Below, piece by piece: positions 1-10,850 of a DNA stretch of 64,000 nt. The notes under the pieces were generated by a model. It was not told the origin of the DNA. It saw only the letters and a program-made list of their open reading frames with translations, and ran no database searches. This DNA comes from Volvariella volvacea V23 (Eukaryota > Basidiomycota > Agaricomycetes > Agaricales > Pluteaceae), in assembly GCA_000349905.1 (NCBI GenBank), contig KB722741.1, positions 1,307,268 through 1,371,267 on the forward strand, read 5' to 3'. The position numbers and the translations under genes were made by a program. Position 1 is the first letter of the stretch; every line of letters begins with the position of its first letter.

Positions 1-736
1 ATCAGGTCCTCTACTTTATACAAGTCGCAGGAGAGGAATAGAGAACGAAGAGATGGGTGGGTGGCTAGGAGGTTTCCCAATAGCGAGTGGGGTGGTGCCT
101 CCGCCTCCACTTCGGGTTCACTAATCACCGTAAGCGAAAAGCTTTGGATGCCACGAAACGACGAAAAGAGATGAGATATAGGTGTCATAGCATGGACCCG
201 GTAAGAGTGGGGATATGTCCAAGTAACCGAGGACAGTTGGCCATTACTGGCTTGATGAACTGTGCCCAGAAGCCGTTCTGCGAGGGTGTTATGGAGCACC
301 GCTGCTCGATCATAACTCAGGCCGGTTGAATTCCAGGTAACATCAAGCGAGGATAAGGAGCTGCATCTCGAGAGCTCGTCCAGGAAAGGAGACAGTAGCT
401 TTACGACTTTCTCTTGCTGCGTGTCGCCACATTCGAGAAAATAGAAGATGATCAGAGATGAGATGAACGGCGTGAACGCTTCTGGAGCGGGTACGTGGGC
501 CAGGTCCCAAGCATCATCGAATATTTGCAATTCGTTCGCTTCACCGATATTTAAGCGAAAGATGAGGCGGTGTATCACAAATCGAGTGAAGATGGAGCTG
601 AAGCGATGACATGTGAGACGTAAGCGGAGCATATGTTGCCGTATATCGTTTTCATCGTGATCGAGTTGCAGACTGAGTTGCTCCTTGATGTGAAGAAGGA
701 TTTCGTTGGGACATCGCTCGATGGCAGAAAGCCCAT
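1..736 (-). CDS. F-box protein, C-terminally cut by the window edge
   Basis: An open minus-strand frame runs from about 812 off the left edge without a stop. It encodes an N-terminal F-box-like segment (IERCPNEILLHIKEQL), then leucine-rich sequence typical of fungal F-box/LRR substrate receptors of SCF ubiquitin ligases. It aligns over its whole visible length with the plus-strand gene starting at 912, including the shared motifs PEAF-PFISSLII and LLGNLL, so the two are paralogs in head-to-head orientation. No ATG lies in frame at the N-terminus. A TTCCAG acceptor sits just before the conserved part (upper edge 736), so the first exon is probably a short upstream one that I could not place. 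The substrate is unknown. Confidence 0.6.
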
Positions 737-911
737 CTGGAATGTGAGAGGGGATTAGAAGGGAGAAGATCTTGAAGGATTCCGGGAACAATACTTTGGT
801 CTGGGTGCATAATCAGAATTTAGCATGATATGGAGTGTCCTATGCCTGGGATGATTGCCCGTGTTTGGTGTGAGGGGAACTTTTCCCTTCCAACGCAGAC
901 ACCACCCTGAC

Positions 912-2698
912 ATGTCCCACGATTCGCATCGTCTTTCTGGTATTGAGCTCTGTCCGGACGAAATCCTTCTCCACATCCAGGAGCAGCTTGATTTGGAATA
1001 TATTCATGCAAAGCAGCATGCCCTCTCTCTGCGCCTTACATGCCGTCGCCTCAACCTCTTCTTCACTGCGTTTGCGATACAACGCCGCGGTATCTCGCTG
1101 GGTATTAGGGAGTCCTCGGATATACGGATACGTGAAAAGTCATTGAAGCCATCGCCCCTCCTTTCACCTGCCCCGGAAGCGTTCGCCCCATTCATTTCAT
1201 CTCTAATTATCAAGATCTACCTTAGATGCGATGATTCGCACCAAGAGGAAGTCATGACCCGATTGTCGCCCCTCTGGAAAGAGCTCTCAAGATATGTTTC
1301 TTTACGCTCACTCGACGTCCTTTGGTATTCGGGCTACAATGGATCCACAGCTCTTTATAATAGCATGGATGAGCGGCTTTTGGCAGCTGTTTGCCGTGCC
1401 AGTGTCTCCTCAATTACCTGGTTGCATCACCACTCCTACTGGTTCAATTCTTCGAGGCCTACATTGGAGCTCATTTCATCTTTTCCGGGCACACGGAGCC
1501 TTTCACTAAATGTCCTTGACGATTCTGGAGCGAATATCGAGACCCCAACCCCTTCGCTATTAGGCAATCTCCTACAGCTGAACCCAGGACTTCGTTCCTT
1601 GTCGATTTCCTGTAACCCTCCTCATGGCATCGCCAGGGTCGAGGAATTATTACCTGCAGGACTAGACGAAGTAGCGATCGAGAGCATTCAGTTTCGTGGG
1701 ATGTTGTCTGGATCTTCCCAGTCTCATAACCCGGTCTCAAAACCTTCGGCACCTCTCCGGGCGCTTCCTAAAATAAGCAATCTTAGGGAGATCATTTTCG
1801 CGTCTGGAGACGGTAGTTCAGAAAGGCCTGCAGATTTGGCAGGTCGGGAGTCACCAAATCTCGACCTACTGTGGCACCAACTCAAAGAATCGGGCGCACG
1901 GATAAAAAAAGCTGAAGCTCGATTATGGTATTTCTGACGCCTTGACGGAATACCTATCCTTATGCCATGGTTTGATTGAAGCTACATTAAATTCATCCCT
2001 CCATCCTGTCAGCCTCACGCCCAATGCTGTCTCCATTACAGAGGCAGTTGTGAAAATGCACGCACCCTCGCTTTCGTTGCTCAACATTAATGCCAAAGCT
2101 GGTCGAACACGTCACAGTTGGGAGGCTATGGAATGTAATATAACAAGGTGGCCGGCACCATCAACATTCGCCAAACTCAAAAAGCTCTTCATAGTCCTCC
2201 AAGTGCTTTTGGGCTGGAAGTCAGCAATTTTCAGGTTCTCTTGGATTACTGCACAATGCTTCCAGGGCTTGTGTACTTGTTGGTCATGTGTTCAAGTGTA
2301 GTTAAGGATTTTTGAGACCTCGTCCATCGTATTTTGGCATCCGTTACCATCAAGGGATGTAGATTGCTCTGCCTTGATGTGACGGCCTCTGACGGCAGTC
2401 ATTGCCTGCAAACGGCAACATGGAGGTTGGGATTCCCTAACCCAAATGGAAAAGAATTGAAGGTGGAGGAACCCTTTAAGCTGGGTGAATTTTGCTGCCC
2501 CAGCCTCATCGATTAGCTGCAATTCCTGTATATCCTCGTCAGCGTCCTCGGATTACATGCCAGGGAAAATGTGAGTTGCAGAGCTGTGAAGTGGTAACAA
2601 AATTCGAATTTCACGATGAGGGGGAGAAGTCCCAACTAGAAGATAAGGTACAACTGGGTGATTGTGCTTGGGATTTCCGCAGGCCTGATAGCGAGTAA
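912..2698 (+). pseudogene. F-box protein gene with disrupted reading frame
   Basis: The ATG at 912 opens a frame with an F-box-like start (IELCPDEILLHIQEQL) and leucine-rich sequence, paralogous to the divergent partner on the left. The frame stops at 1935-1937. Dropping one A from the seven-A run at 1904-1910 carries it into IKKLKLDYGISDALTEYL and on through 1942-2190. A further frame change near 2190 is needed to reach the plausible segment FGLEVSNFQVLLDYCTMLPG, and others follow around 2290-2340 and 2515. The tail frames end near 2698. None of these breaks has the GT-AG shape or length of an intron. I therefore read this as a decaying copy, although assembly errors in the homopolymer could explain the first break. 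Confidence 0.6.
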
Positions 2699-2857
2699 GA
2701 CGATGACAACTAGTGCCAGTTTTTCCGTTTGGCCATTGATTCTAATCGGATTAGAGAGCTAATGTAAGTTTTAATCTTGCATTGTTCCTCGCTGTCTTGG
2801 TTTTCGGTGAATACTAAAGTGGTAACTTGACAAACGAATTTATTGCTTTGATGTCTT

Positions 2858-5197
2858 TTAGAATACATTGGGATTGACCACATAATCCCAGTCACTGAAA
2901 TACGCAGGCGTGGTTGAATTCCTTCCATTTCCTGTCGCAAACAAGCCCACCAATGTCTATACGATTGATAAAATTAGTCGTGGAAATTGAATCAAGACCA
3001 AGAGGGAGGACTTACTCCAGTGAATCCGCCGCATACTTGGCTAGCAGCGCCATATCCTACTATCGTCCACGGAAGAGGCTCCATAAACCCTGTCCCTCGG
3101 AAAGAGAATTCATACCAAGATGCATTCACAGCCTGAACCTTCAACTCCAAAGTCTTGGCACCTGATGGAGAACCATTGTGCTCCAACTCCACGATCCCAG
3201 GTTTTGAAATTGGGTCCACCATCCCTTCTTGAGTCGAATTAGCCGTCACAGTCTTCAACCGAACGTAGTCCTTTCCACCAAGTCTCACAACACCCAAGTC
3301 GAAGTGTTGTCTCTTCTGCAGGAATAGCGTCATACCCGCTTCTTCTCCATCCGCTTGTGGCTCAAAATTGAGTGCTACGCTAGAGGTGAACTGGACGTGG
3401 TCTTGTCGTCGTGCGATGAATGTGGATGTGCCAACAGTTGGTAATGTGCCAGTGACATTTTCAGCAGATCCAAGGATGGCGAGGGAGTTTGGAATTGTTG
3501 AATCTGATGTGGAGAAGGAAGACCACTCTGGGTAGCGGAAGTAAAGCAGTTGGCGCGGAAGCTCTGCGTCCTTGGTAAATTTGATAAACTGGTTGGCTCC
3601 AACTATAATATCTTGCGTAGGCGTGTTGGGTGGCTGGTTGGTGATGTTAATTGAATCGAGATCAGATTTGTGTTGTCGAATTGTGATTTCCAGACTCACG
3701 GGTGCTCTTGGCGGAAGAGGGCCTTCCATATTGATAAATGAGCGCCCCGGGTTCGAGGGGTTGAAAACCGGGTATTCTCCTTAATTCGTGGTGGAGGGTG
3801 AGAATAGTTGCATGCATGAAGCCTCAGGAATACATACCTTCTTCCCAAACAACGGGAACAAGAATTGTTTCGCGGCCCATTGGGCTAGATAAAAGATGTA
3901 GGGATGAGTTTATAGATCTAGCACCAAGTGACAGTGACATACAAGTTGACCGTTGCGTTCCTAGTGGCGAGGGCGACAGACCACCAATTCCCATTGCTAT
4001 CCTGGAACAGATCGGCGTGTCCTAAGGTTTGTACTGAAATAAATTCTGTGTTAATTTCCCGTAAAAATGAGGGCGTGAGGACTTACAATATTCGGTTGTG
4101 TTGGCATTCGTTAATAATGGATTTAATGGGCAGGGGTCGTATGGCCCATGAATGCTAGTTGCTCGTGCCATTCTATTAAATCGTATTAGGAGGGTGCCAC
4201 TTGCACAGGAGACAGCACTTACGTGACCATATGGCCAATTCCAGTACCACCTTCCACCCGGAATCAGCACAGTACAGGTAACGAGGGCCTAAGTACATAC
4301 CTTCAGCAATTAAAAGGTAGTAAAACCCATCTTTCTTATAGATATGTGGGCCTTCCGGTGCCTAGAATAATGAAATCAATCCACTGAGATAATCGTGCGA
4401 TGGACTCCCTTACCATTCCGCCTGTCCCAGTCCAAATTGTAACAGGGCTTCCGCTTAGACTTCCTCCCGTCTCCAAATCAATTTCATACTGCTGAATAGC
4501 AGGTAATACGCGCCAATAATGCGAGCCTTGCACATAAACTTTGCCATCCTCGTCCCAGAAGAGTGACGTATCGTAGCCTGGAAATGAGAAAAACATAGGG
4601 TCAGACCATCCATTCCCATTATTAGCCTAGATGTCTTCGACGGTGAATATAACCTATAGTTGGTTCGTGGGTCTGAAGTCCAGATTGGGTGGATTATATG
4701 CGTACGTTCTGCCAGCGATTAGGATCATCGATGGCTAATTGGTCAAAGACTAATGTTGTTGTGACATAGAAAGTACCGTTGTGATGCCTGACGGGTACGT
4801 CAATATCGTAGACACACCATAACAATACACCTAACCTCAATGTAGGCGCCCAAATTCCTCCTGTCGCACTAGTGACCGATGCTAGCTGAGGCAATTGCTC
4901 AGGTCTCGACAAGACATTTCCTGTCATGGAATTCAACACCATTCTGAGAATTACAAAGCGGAACAAACCTATTTGCCTCCATTGAACGAGATCGCGAGAG
5001 GCATATACAGGAATGCCGGGAAAGGCATTGAAAGAACTCGTTACGCAATAATATATGTCCTGCACATTGATGCAAGACGGATCGGGGGAGAAGCCAGGGA
5101 TAATGGGGTTTCGATATGGTACGAGCTTTTGGCCATCGCCTAGCACAGTAAGTACTTGAAGAGTAAAACTCAGGGTTATAGCAAGGGGTTTGTACAT
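2858..5197 (-). CDS. Glycoside hydrolase family 43 (beta-xylosidase / alpha-L-arabinofuranosidase type)
   Basis: A secreted enzyme expected to release xylose or arabinose from plant xylan side chains or xylo-oligomers. Eleven exons join in phase (4969-5197, 4836-4920, 4706-4787, 4414-4653, 4301-4361, 4223-4250, 4087-4172, 3943-4033, 3838-3884, 3016-3779, 2858-2956), giving about 603 codons. A signal peptide starts at the ATG 5197. The three GH43 acidic residues are visible: base Asp in NPIIPGFSPDPS, pKa-tuning Asp in GYDTSLFWDEDGKVYV, and acid Glu in APEGPHIYKKDGFYYLL. The last 250 residues form the C-terminal beta-sandwich of the family. One in-frame TAG interrupts exon 4 (4627-4629); using the CTAG there as acceptor instead would remove nine codons and restore the frame. 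The substrate cannot be told from sequence. Confidence 0.85.
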
Positions 5198-5323
5198 CGT
5201 TGGGATGCTGCAGTCGAATGTAGCCGCAAGACGGCCCTATGTATGACTACGGGTGATCCCGAGAACTCGAAGAAGGACTGTGCGGTCCGGGGAGGCCCAC
5301 ACCATTTTCGAGCTTCAGTCTTC

Positions 5324-5336
5324 TTGATATAAATAT
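5324..5336 (-). promoter_or_regulatory. Possible TATA element of the GH43 gene
   Basis: On the minus strand an ATATTTATATC stretch lies about 130 bp upstream of the GH43 start codon, inside the 440-bp divergent interval shared with the GET4 gene. Position and A/T composition are the only evidence. Confidence 0.3.
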
Positions 5337-5637
5337 GTCTTCGAGAACACTGATGCGCAAGCTGATTCAGGTGCTCTCGTCGCGGGAATTGCGCCCGAAA
5401 TTAAGCTATTCTCCACCGGGCGGGTATCACGGCGAGCAAGTCGAGCTCAACGCGCATACACCCACTGTTCGGTCATCGAGATGTTTCCTGTGCTGTGATG
5501 GGAGGAGTAAGAGGAACCGTCGTTGCAAAATATTCGCGGAATAGCTGATTCTAATTACCAGGACCCCAGAGACTCATTAAGCGCTGCGTGCGAATTATAG
5601 ATCTTCTACTTCTCCGCCATCTAGGCACTTTAACACA

Positions 5638-6895
5638 ATGTCCTCCGCTCGAGCTCTAAATGCAATTCTGCCTCAAATCCCTACATCGCCGTACGAGGCT
5701 CATCAGAAAGCTCGAACATTTGCCTCGCGATATGTGAAATCGGGACAATTCGATACCGCCATTGATGTTCTCTTCCAAAGCGCGCGAGAGTTATTCAAAA
5801 CGGGTCAGGCTGGAAGCGGTGTGGATCTAACCGGATTTTTGCTGGATGTATATGAAGCGAAGGGAGAGGGTGTCACAGCAGAGAGCAGAGGTTCGTATAT
5901 GCGTCCACGCTACCTCCTGGGATTGATAAAGGATTCACGATCAATAGATAGGATTACTCAACTTATCGCACTGACTGGCCCTGAGGGGGCGTGGAGGAAG
6001 ACCATCATTGACAAAGCTGTGGCGTACGCCATTCGTCTACCTAGAGCCGCGTAATCTTGTGCTGATGGGCACATCAGATGGTCAGCAAAGCATGGTACTC
6101 ATCCGGCTGGTGACCCAAACCTTCATCATTATGTCGGTGAACTCCTGTACAAAGGTTTTCTCCATTTCTGGTGCATATATGCGCGTTTCAAACTCACAAC
6201 AGTATACAGAGGGCGAATTTCCTGCCGCAGAGCCCCACTTCCTTGCATCGGGCCAGCGTGATAGTGCGAGACTACTAGCAGACGCGTTCATTCAATGGGC
6301 ATCATCAGTAGAACATTATGGCGAATTTGCATTGCGCGGCGTCCTTCCGTAAGGAATCGACTTGCATCAGATGACAATAGCTAATCTTAGCCTACAGTTA
6401 CTTGGAGAATGGCAACATTTTGGCTGCAAGGACTTTCATCATCCACTTCGTCTCTAATCTTCCGAATTCTTTACTTATCACCTCCACTCCACCCATTCAG
6501 GTCGGGACCATAGAAGTGGTTCTGACCGCCAATTCTCTCATCAACTTTGCCCAACTAGCTGTCGTGACCTGCCAGAGAGCACAGGGAGAAAAGAGCAAAC
6601 TGCTGAGGGAAAGTTGGATCCGTTTATGTGGGACATATCAGTCCCAGGGTGGTGTACTAGCTCAACCTGAGGTCCGGAAGGTTTGTGGAGAAGCAATCTA
6701 GATCCCTTGTATGCTGTCTTTTGACATTTATCTCAGGTGCTAAATGAGATTGCGACATTGTACTTTGACATACCGCCACCCAAGAACCAGGCTGCCAATC
6801 CATTTGGCGATATCTTTTCATCGCTTCTTGGCGGCCCAGCTCCAGGACAGCCAACCAGACGTGTTTTGGCTCCAAGCTCTGGCACTCTAGACTAA
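5638..6895 (+). CDS. GET4: Golgi-to-ER traffic protein 4 (GET4) homolog
   Basis: Get4 is the alpha-solenoid adaptor that links the Sgt2 pre-targeting chaperone and Get5 to the Get3 ATPase for insertion of tail-anchored proteins into the ER. Six exons (5638-5890, 5948-6023, 6078-6154, 6210-6348, 6398-6680, 6737-6895) join in phase to 328 residues, a normal family length. Family landmarks include YEAHQKARTFASRYVKSGQ near the N-terminus, GSGVDLTGFLLDVYE, LHHYVGELLYK and RDSARLLADAF. The C-terminus carries FDIPPPKNQ and a Gly/Pro-rich tail. The start is the first ATG in frame, preceded by AACACA. It is divergent from the GH43 gene. The identification is secure; the symbol follows the yeast name. 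Confidence 0.92.
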
Positions 6896-8306
6896 TTAGT
6901 GCGTTCTCTGCTTTCGCCAAGTTCATCTCTAAATCCGTTCAGGACAGATATTTGACATACTGCGTGCTCTGTGTTGGACTAGTGGAAATCTGAACAGTTA
7001 TAGGGACGATCTCAGGCTGCCCCTTATTCGATCTGATGCGGTGAGAGGTACACCCAGTGTTAATTCAAGAGAACTTTCTGAATCGGAAATGGCGCGATAC
7101 CTCGGCGAATACCAACGCATGAAGTTAACGTAAGTTGTAAGAGAGCCCAGATGCTTCCGTTCCTGTCGATGTGCACTTTACCGGTGAGAATATGTCAGCC
7201 GAGTGCATGGTTTTCTTCATATGCTGCTTCTGGCGAGTTCCTTTCATGGCGATAACCCCATTCTTCTAATAACACTTTACACAAGTTGAACCTATGCTCT
7301 ACGGTTCGCATGCCCGTTGTAGCATCGAGTAACATTCCTACTATTTCCATGCATCGTGTCGCTGCCATCGCGATCTCAATGCTAGCAACGTACAGGAACT
7401 AGGGAATCCGGAATACAGCTAAACTTAATAAGCCCTCTAGTCATGCCGAGGAGATTGTGGCCTCCCTTCCTAGGTTGTACTTATGAACTCCTTGTCAGTG
7501 AGAGGCAGATCGATAACTTGATAACCGACGTTATTGACACTGGTGGCATTACCACAAAAATATACTACCCATCTAATTTCATCGATAGCCACCGATGGGA
7601 TATCTTAACCATAACCATGCAATGTCCGCAATCGCCACTCATCCCGACACCTGTGGGAACTGGAGAAGCTGCTACCTCTATGCCTATGCCGCCGTTTACT
7701 CGATAATGTATGTGCTCGCACCCCGCAAGCGTTGTTCTCTTAGGTCAGCATTGAATCATGTGTCCAAGTCGTATGTAGAGTTATTCTCATACTCAGTCTT
7801 TATCCATTCACATTCATAAGATCCGTAGGGCCTTCGTGGCAGTCTAATGCAGGTTCGGAGTCCTTCGCTTGCCATGCCGCGCTTCCTGCTTCCCCCACAC
7901 ACCAATTTTCCCATGTCGCGATCGGCACAGACAGCACCGCATCTGCCTCCACACTGTATGGGCAACCGGGGCGCTGTCTGTGTGCTTCTTCCCGTACCCG
8001 GCGATTTATATCTTGGGTAGGATCTTTTAAAGCGTGTATAAGCCAAAGGATGTGGGCGGTTCCGTTTGATTCTGCCCTCTCCGACACTGATCCTGCTGTT
8101 GACACCAACCAAGATCGTAGCCCAAAGGTCCGGCGAGCGACAACGGGGGATCATCAATACCTAATCTCAACTCAATCCATTAGAGAGGAGCAAACTGTCA
8201 CTCTCGTTTTCTATTGCTGCTAGTTTGGTCTATTGCGGATCATCCAGCAATCTGTCTACACACTCCTTCCATCGTATTTTGTTCTTGCAACGCCCGCCTT
8301 AAAAGT
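6896..8306. other. Interval without a resolved gene
   Basis: The 1.4 kb after GET4 holds no gene that I can support. One open stretch at 6945-7135 (+), about 62 codons with a fair acceptor before it and a GTAAGT after it, includes LPLIRSDAVRGTPSV. It could be an exon of an unrecognised gene. The 7756-8157 (-) frames look like chance ORFs. The right end is the promoter of the DUF6534 gene. Confidence 0.4.
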
Positions 8307-10305
8307 ATGCAAGCCGCAGAAGCCCCAATCCATCTTCCAAACCTGGATACTACTCTTGGAGCAGCGTTCTTAGGGAATACCTTTGCAATCGCGTGAGTAC
8401 ATATCCCTAGGTTTCGAGATAATGAATAGTGCGCTTTCAGAGAGTGTCATCTAAACCATATTTGTGTGCGTCAGATTATACGGCGTGACAACGCTGCAGA
8501 CGATTGTGTACCTAAGGAATTCTCATAGAGATTGGTTGCCTTTTAGGCTTTTGGTGCGTATCTTTTCAGAATTCTGTCAAACACTTTGTTAAGTCCTGTT
8601 AGATAGTATTCCTCTGGTGGGTCCAGTTCAAGAACTCGCTCACGTTGTGATCTGACCCTGTGTTGTGCAAAGGATCTTGGATACCCTCCATTCAGCGTTC
8701 ACCACCCACGGTCTTTACTTTTATCTAATTACCAATTATGCCAATCCAATAGCCATCGCCTCTCCCACATGGTGAGCCAACACAACACTCTTACGATAAA
8801 CTTATGGAATCACTTATATTCTGAAATCAGGACCCTGTTGGTAAGCCCGCTTAGGTTATCGCTTAAAGTTGATAGCGACAATTCTAACCGAGTCTCTGCG
8901 CTATTCAGGCTCAGGTATACATTACAGTAGGTATCAATACCTCCTCGGTAGCCTAAAAGCTTATCAAGGCACAGTGCATCAGTGATTTCATTGTGAGAAG
9001 GTGCGCCGATCTGCCAGACATACTGCCTTTATCCTTAACTTTGTCCTCATGCTTAGTGTCTTTACCCGTCGTATATGGGTGTGTAAGTCATGATTGTCTG
9101 GTGTGCTGAGATGCGCGCTTACCGAAGACAGTGAGCGGACGCAGATACTTCCTGCCAATGGTTATCGTTAGTGCATGCTAGCCCTGTCCATTTCCGGGCA
9201 CTGAATTAGTATAATTGCTACTGTAGATGCTGATAACGTGCTTTGTATTTGGTGAGTGCGGAGCTACAGACATCGCCGTCGGCTCATTTCTGATGTTATT
9301 CGCGGAAACTACCAGCTACTGGAGTGGGTAGGTTAATGTAACATTCTGTGGATTATACGCCACCTTATGCCCTGATTATAGGATTTGCGACAAGAGGGTA
9401 GGTATCAAAGCTTGTAGCCTTGGAGGATAGCATCCTCTAATCGCCTTACAGCTTCCAGGACATTACGTTTGCTAGACTAACGGCTCATTCTGAGGTATGC
9501 ACTTTCGAATAACTGGGTTCAGAGTTATTGATGGAAGCAGTGGATGTTATACTCTGCACTTGGAGCGGGCGTAGTTGCCGACGTTTTGATTGCTGGTTCC
9601 CTATGCATTCTTTTGTACAAGAACCACACAGGTTTTCAACGGTGAGATTTTTTTTTTTGCTGGATTGTTTTTCTATCTACTAATTTGTGTATCACGAATA
9701 GCGCGGACTCTCTTGTGAACATTTTAATTATATATAGTATCAACACAGGTAGGTGGAATGTCTTACTACCCCGATGGCCTTGCGCTTATCTTCCTTGACA
9801 AGGATTGCTTACAACGTAAGCTCGATAAAGACCCTGTGGATTCGTGTTTTGAACAGACTGCAATAGGATTTGCGCAGCTGGATGCTTCATCACAGTGTGT
9901 TATTCCTTCTATGAACCCTTATCAGGGGCTAGACTCATGCACCCACAGTTCGCGATCTGGCCTTATGAATTTATATTCATGGGCATATACTTCTCTCTCG
10001 GCAAGTGTACGTGCTTCGATCTTCTTCAATTCAAAATAACTACTGAATGTATCGCAATACAGTATACCTAAATAGTCTGTTGGGACTCCTTAATTCCAGA
10101 GAAGCACTTCGCGACCAGCTGGCCGGGACCAACGCTTCGCTGCGCCACACATCTAATAACCACGTTCAGATGTCGATCATGGTCGCAACTACTTCGGAGT
10201 CGACAATCGCACCCGGGTCTCCAAATGTATGTACCTCGCCTCCGCTGACCATCCTCTATTCTGAGTTAAGATGTCGTGCTGTAGGGTAAAGATACGTTTG
10301 CTTAA
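8307..10305 (+). CDS. DUF6534 seven-helix transmembrane protein, 19 exons
   Basis: A member of the large basidiomycete family of receptor-like integral membrane proteins with the DUF6534 C-terminal domain; ligand and role are unknown. Nineteen exons can be joined in phase to 324 residues: 8307-8392, 8475-8553, 8603-8616, 8673-8771, 8831-8840, 8909-8926, 8975-9000, 9057-9082, 9132-9166, 9227-9251, 9316-9327, 9382-9397, 9452-9494, 9541-9641, 9702-9748, 9803-9815, 9867-10006, 10063-10226, 10285-10305. Family landmarks appear in order: LGAAFLGNTFA, FLWILDTLHSAF, NYANPIAIASPTW, TCISDFIVR, GFATRGFQD, DSLVNILIIYSINTG and LYLNSLLGLLNSREALR. Seven hydrophobic helices precede a hydrophilic tail. The start is the ATG just before MQAAEAPIHL. 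Eleven exons are shorter than 50 nt. Confidence 0.82.
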
Positions 10306-10850
10306 GGGGCTCTAGCGCCATGTGCTACTGCGTGACGTGTCTATGTAAGCTTGTACACCTAGCGGGAAATATATGGATTATTGTTGTTTGTAGAATTACA
10401 GTAGATAGGCCGTGAGCTGCAAGATTGACAGAAGCAGCACCTCATGCACTATGGCCATCCGAGGGGTTTGATAGAATGTTCTCCGCGTCGCGTACCTTTG
10501 TCAATCGCCACATAATGTTTGTCTAGGTGTATGTTCCATTGGTACGCCAGAATCCTGCATAGATCCAGACCTATCGCTTTGCCACTTAGCTGCTTATAAC
10601 TTTCATATACATATACGAATTACTCAAATTCAATGCTATAATACGTAGGTGCATAAAGGTCGTATTTATTCGACGTGAGATGGCTTGCAGGAAATGAAGA
10701 ATTGGGGAGACTAGGTGCAGCCCAACGATATGAAACTGGGAAATCCGACCATACATTCTTTGGCTAGTCCTGGTTATCCCGGCTCGCCAATGGTCCACCT
10801 TTCAAGTTGCGCGTGTGTACTATGCACGACACTGGGTATTCGGCAAGGGA

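Noticed and set aside
7443..7819. Plus ORFs of 87 and 74 codons
   Set aside because: No family signal and no fit with neighbouring exons.
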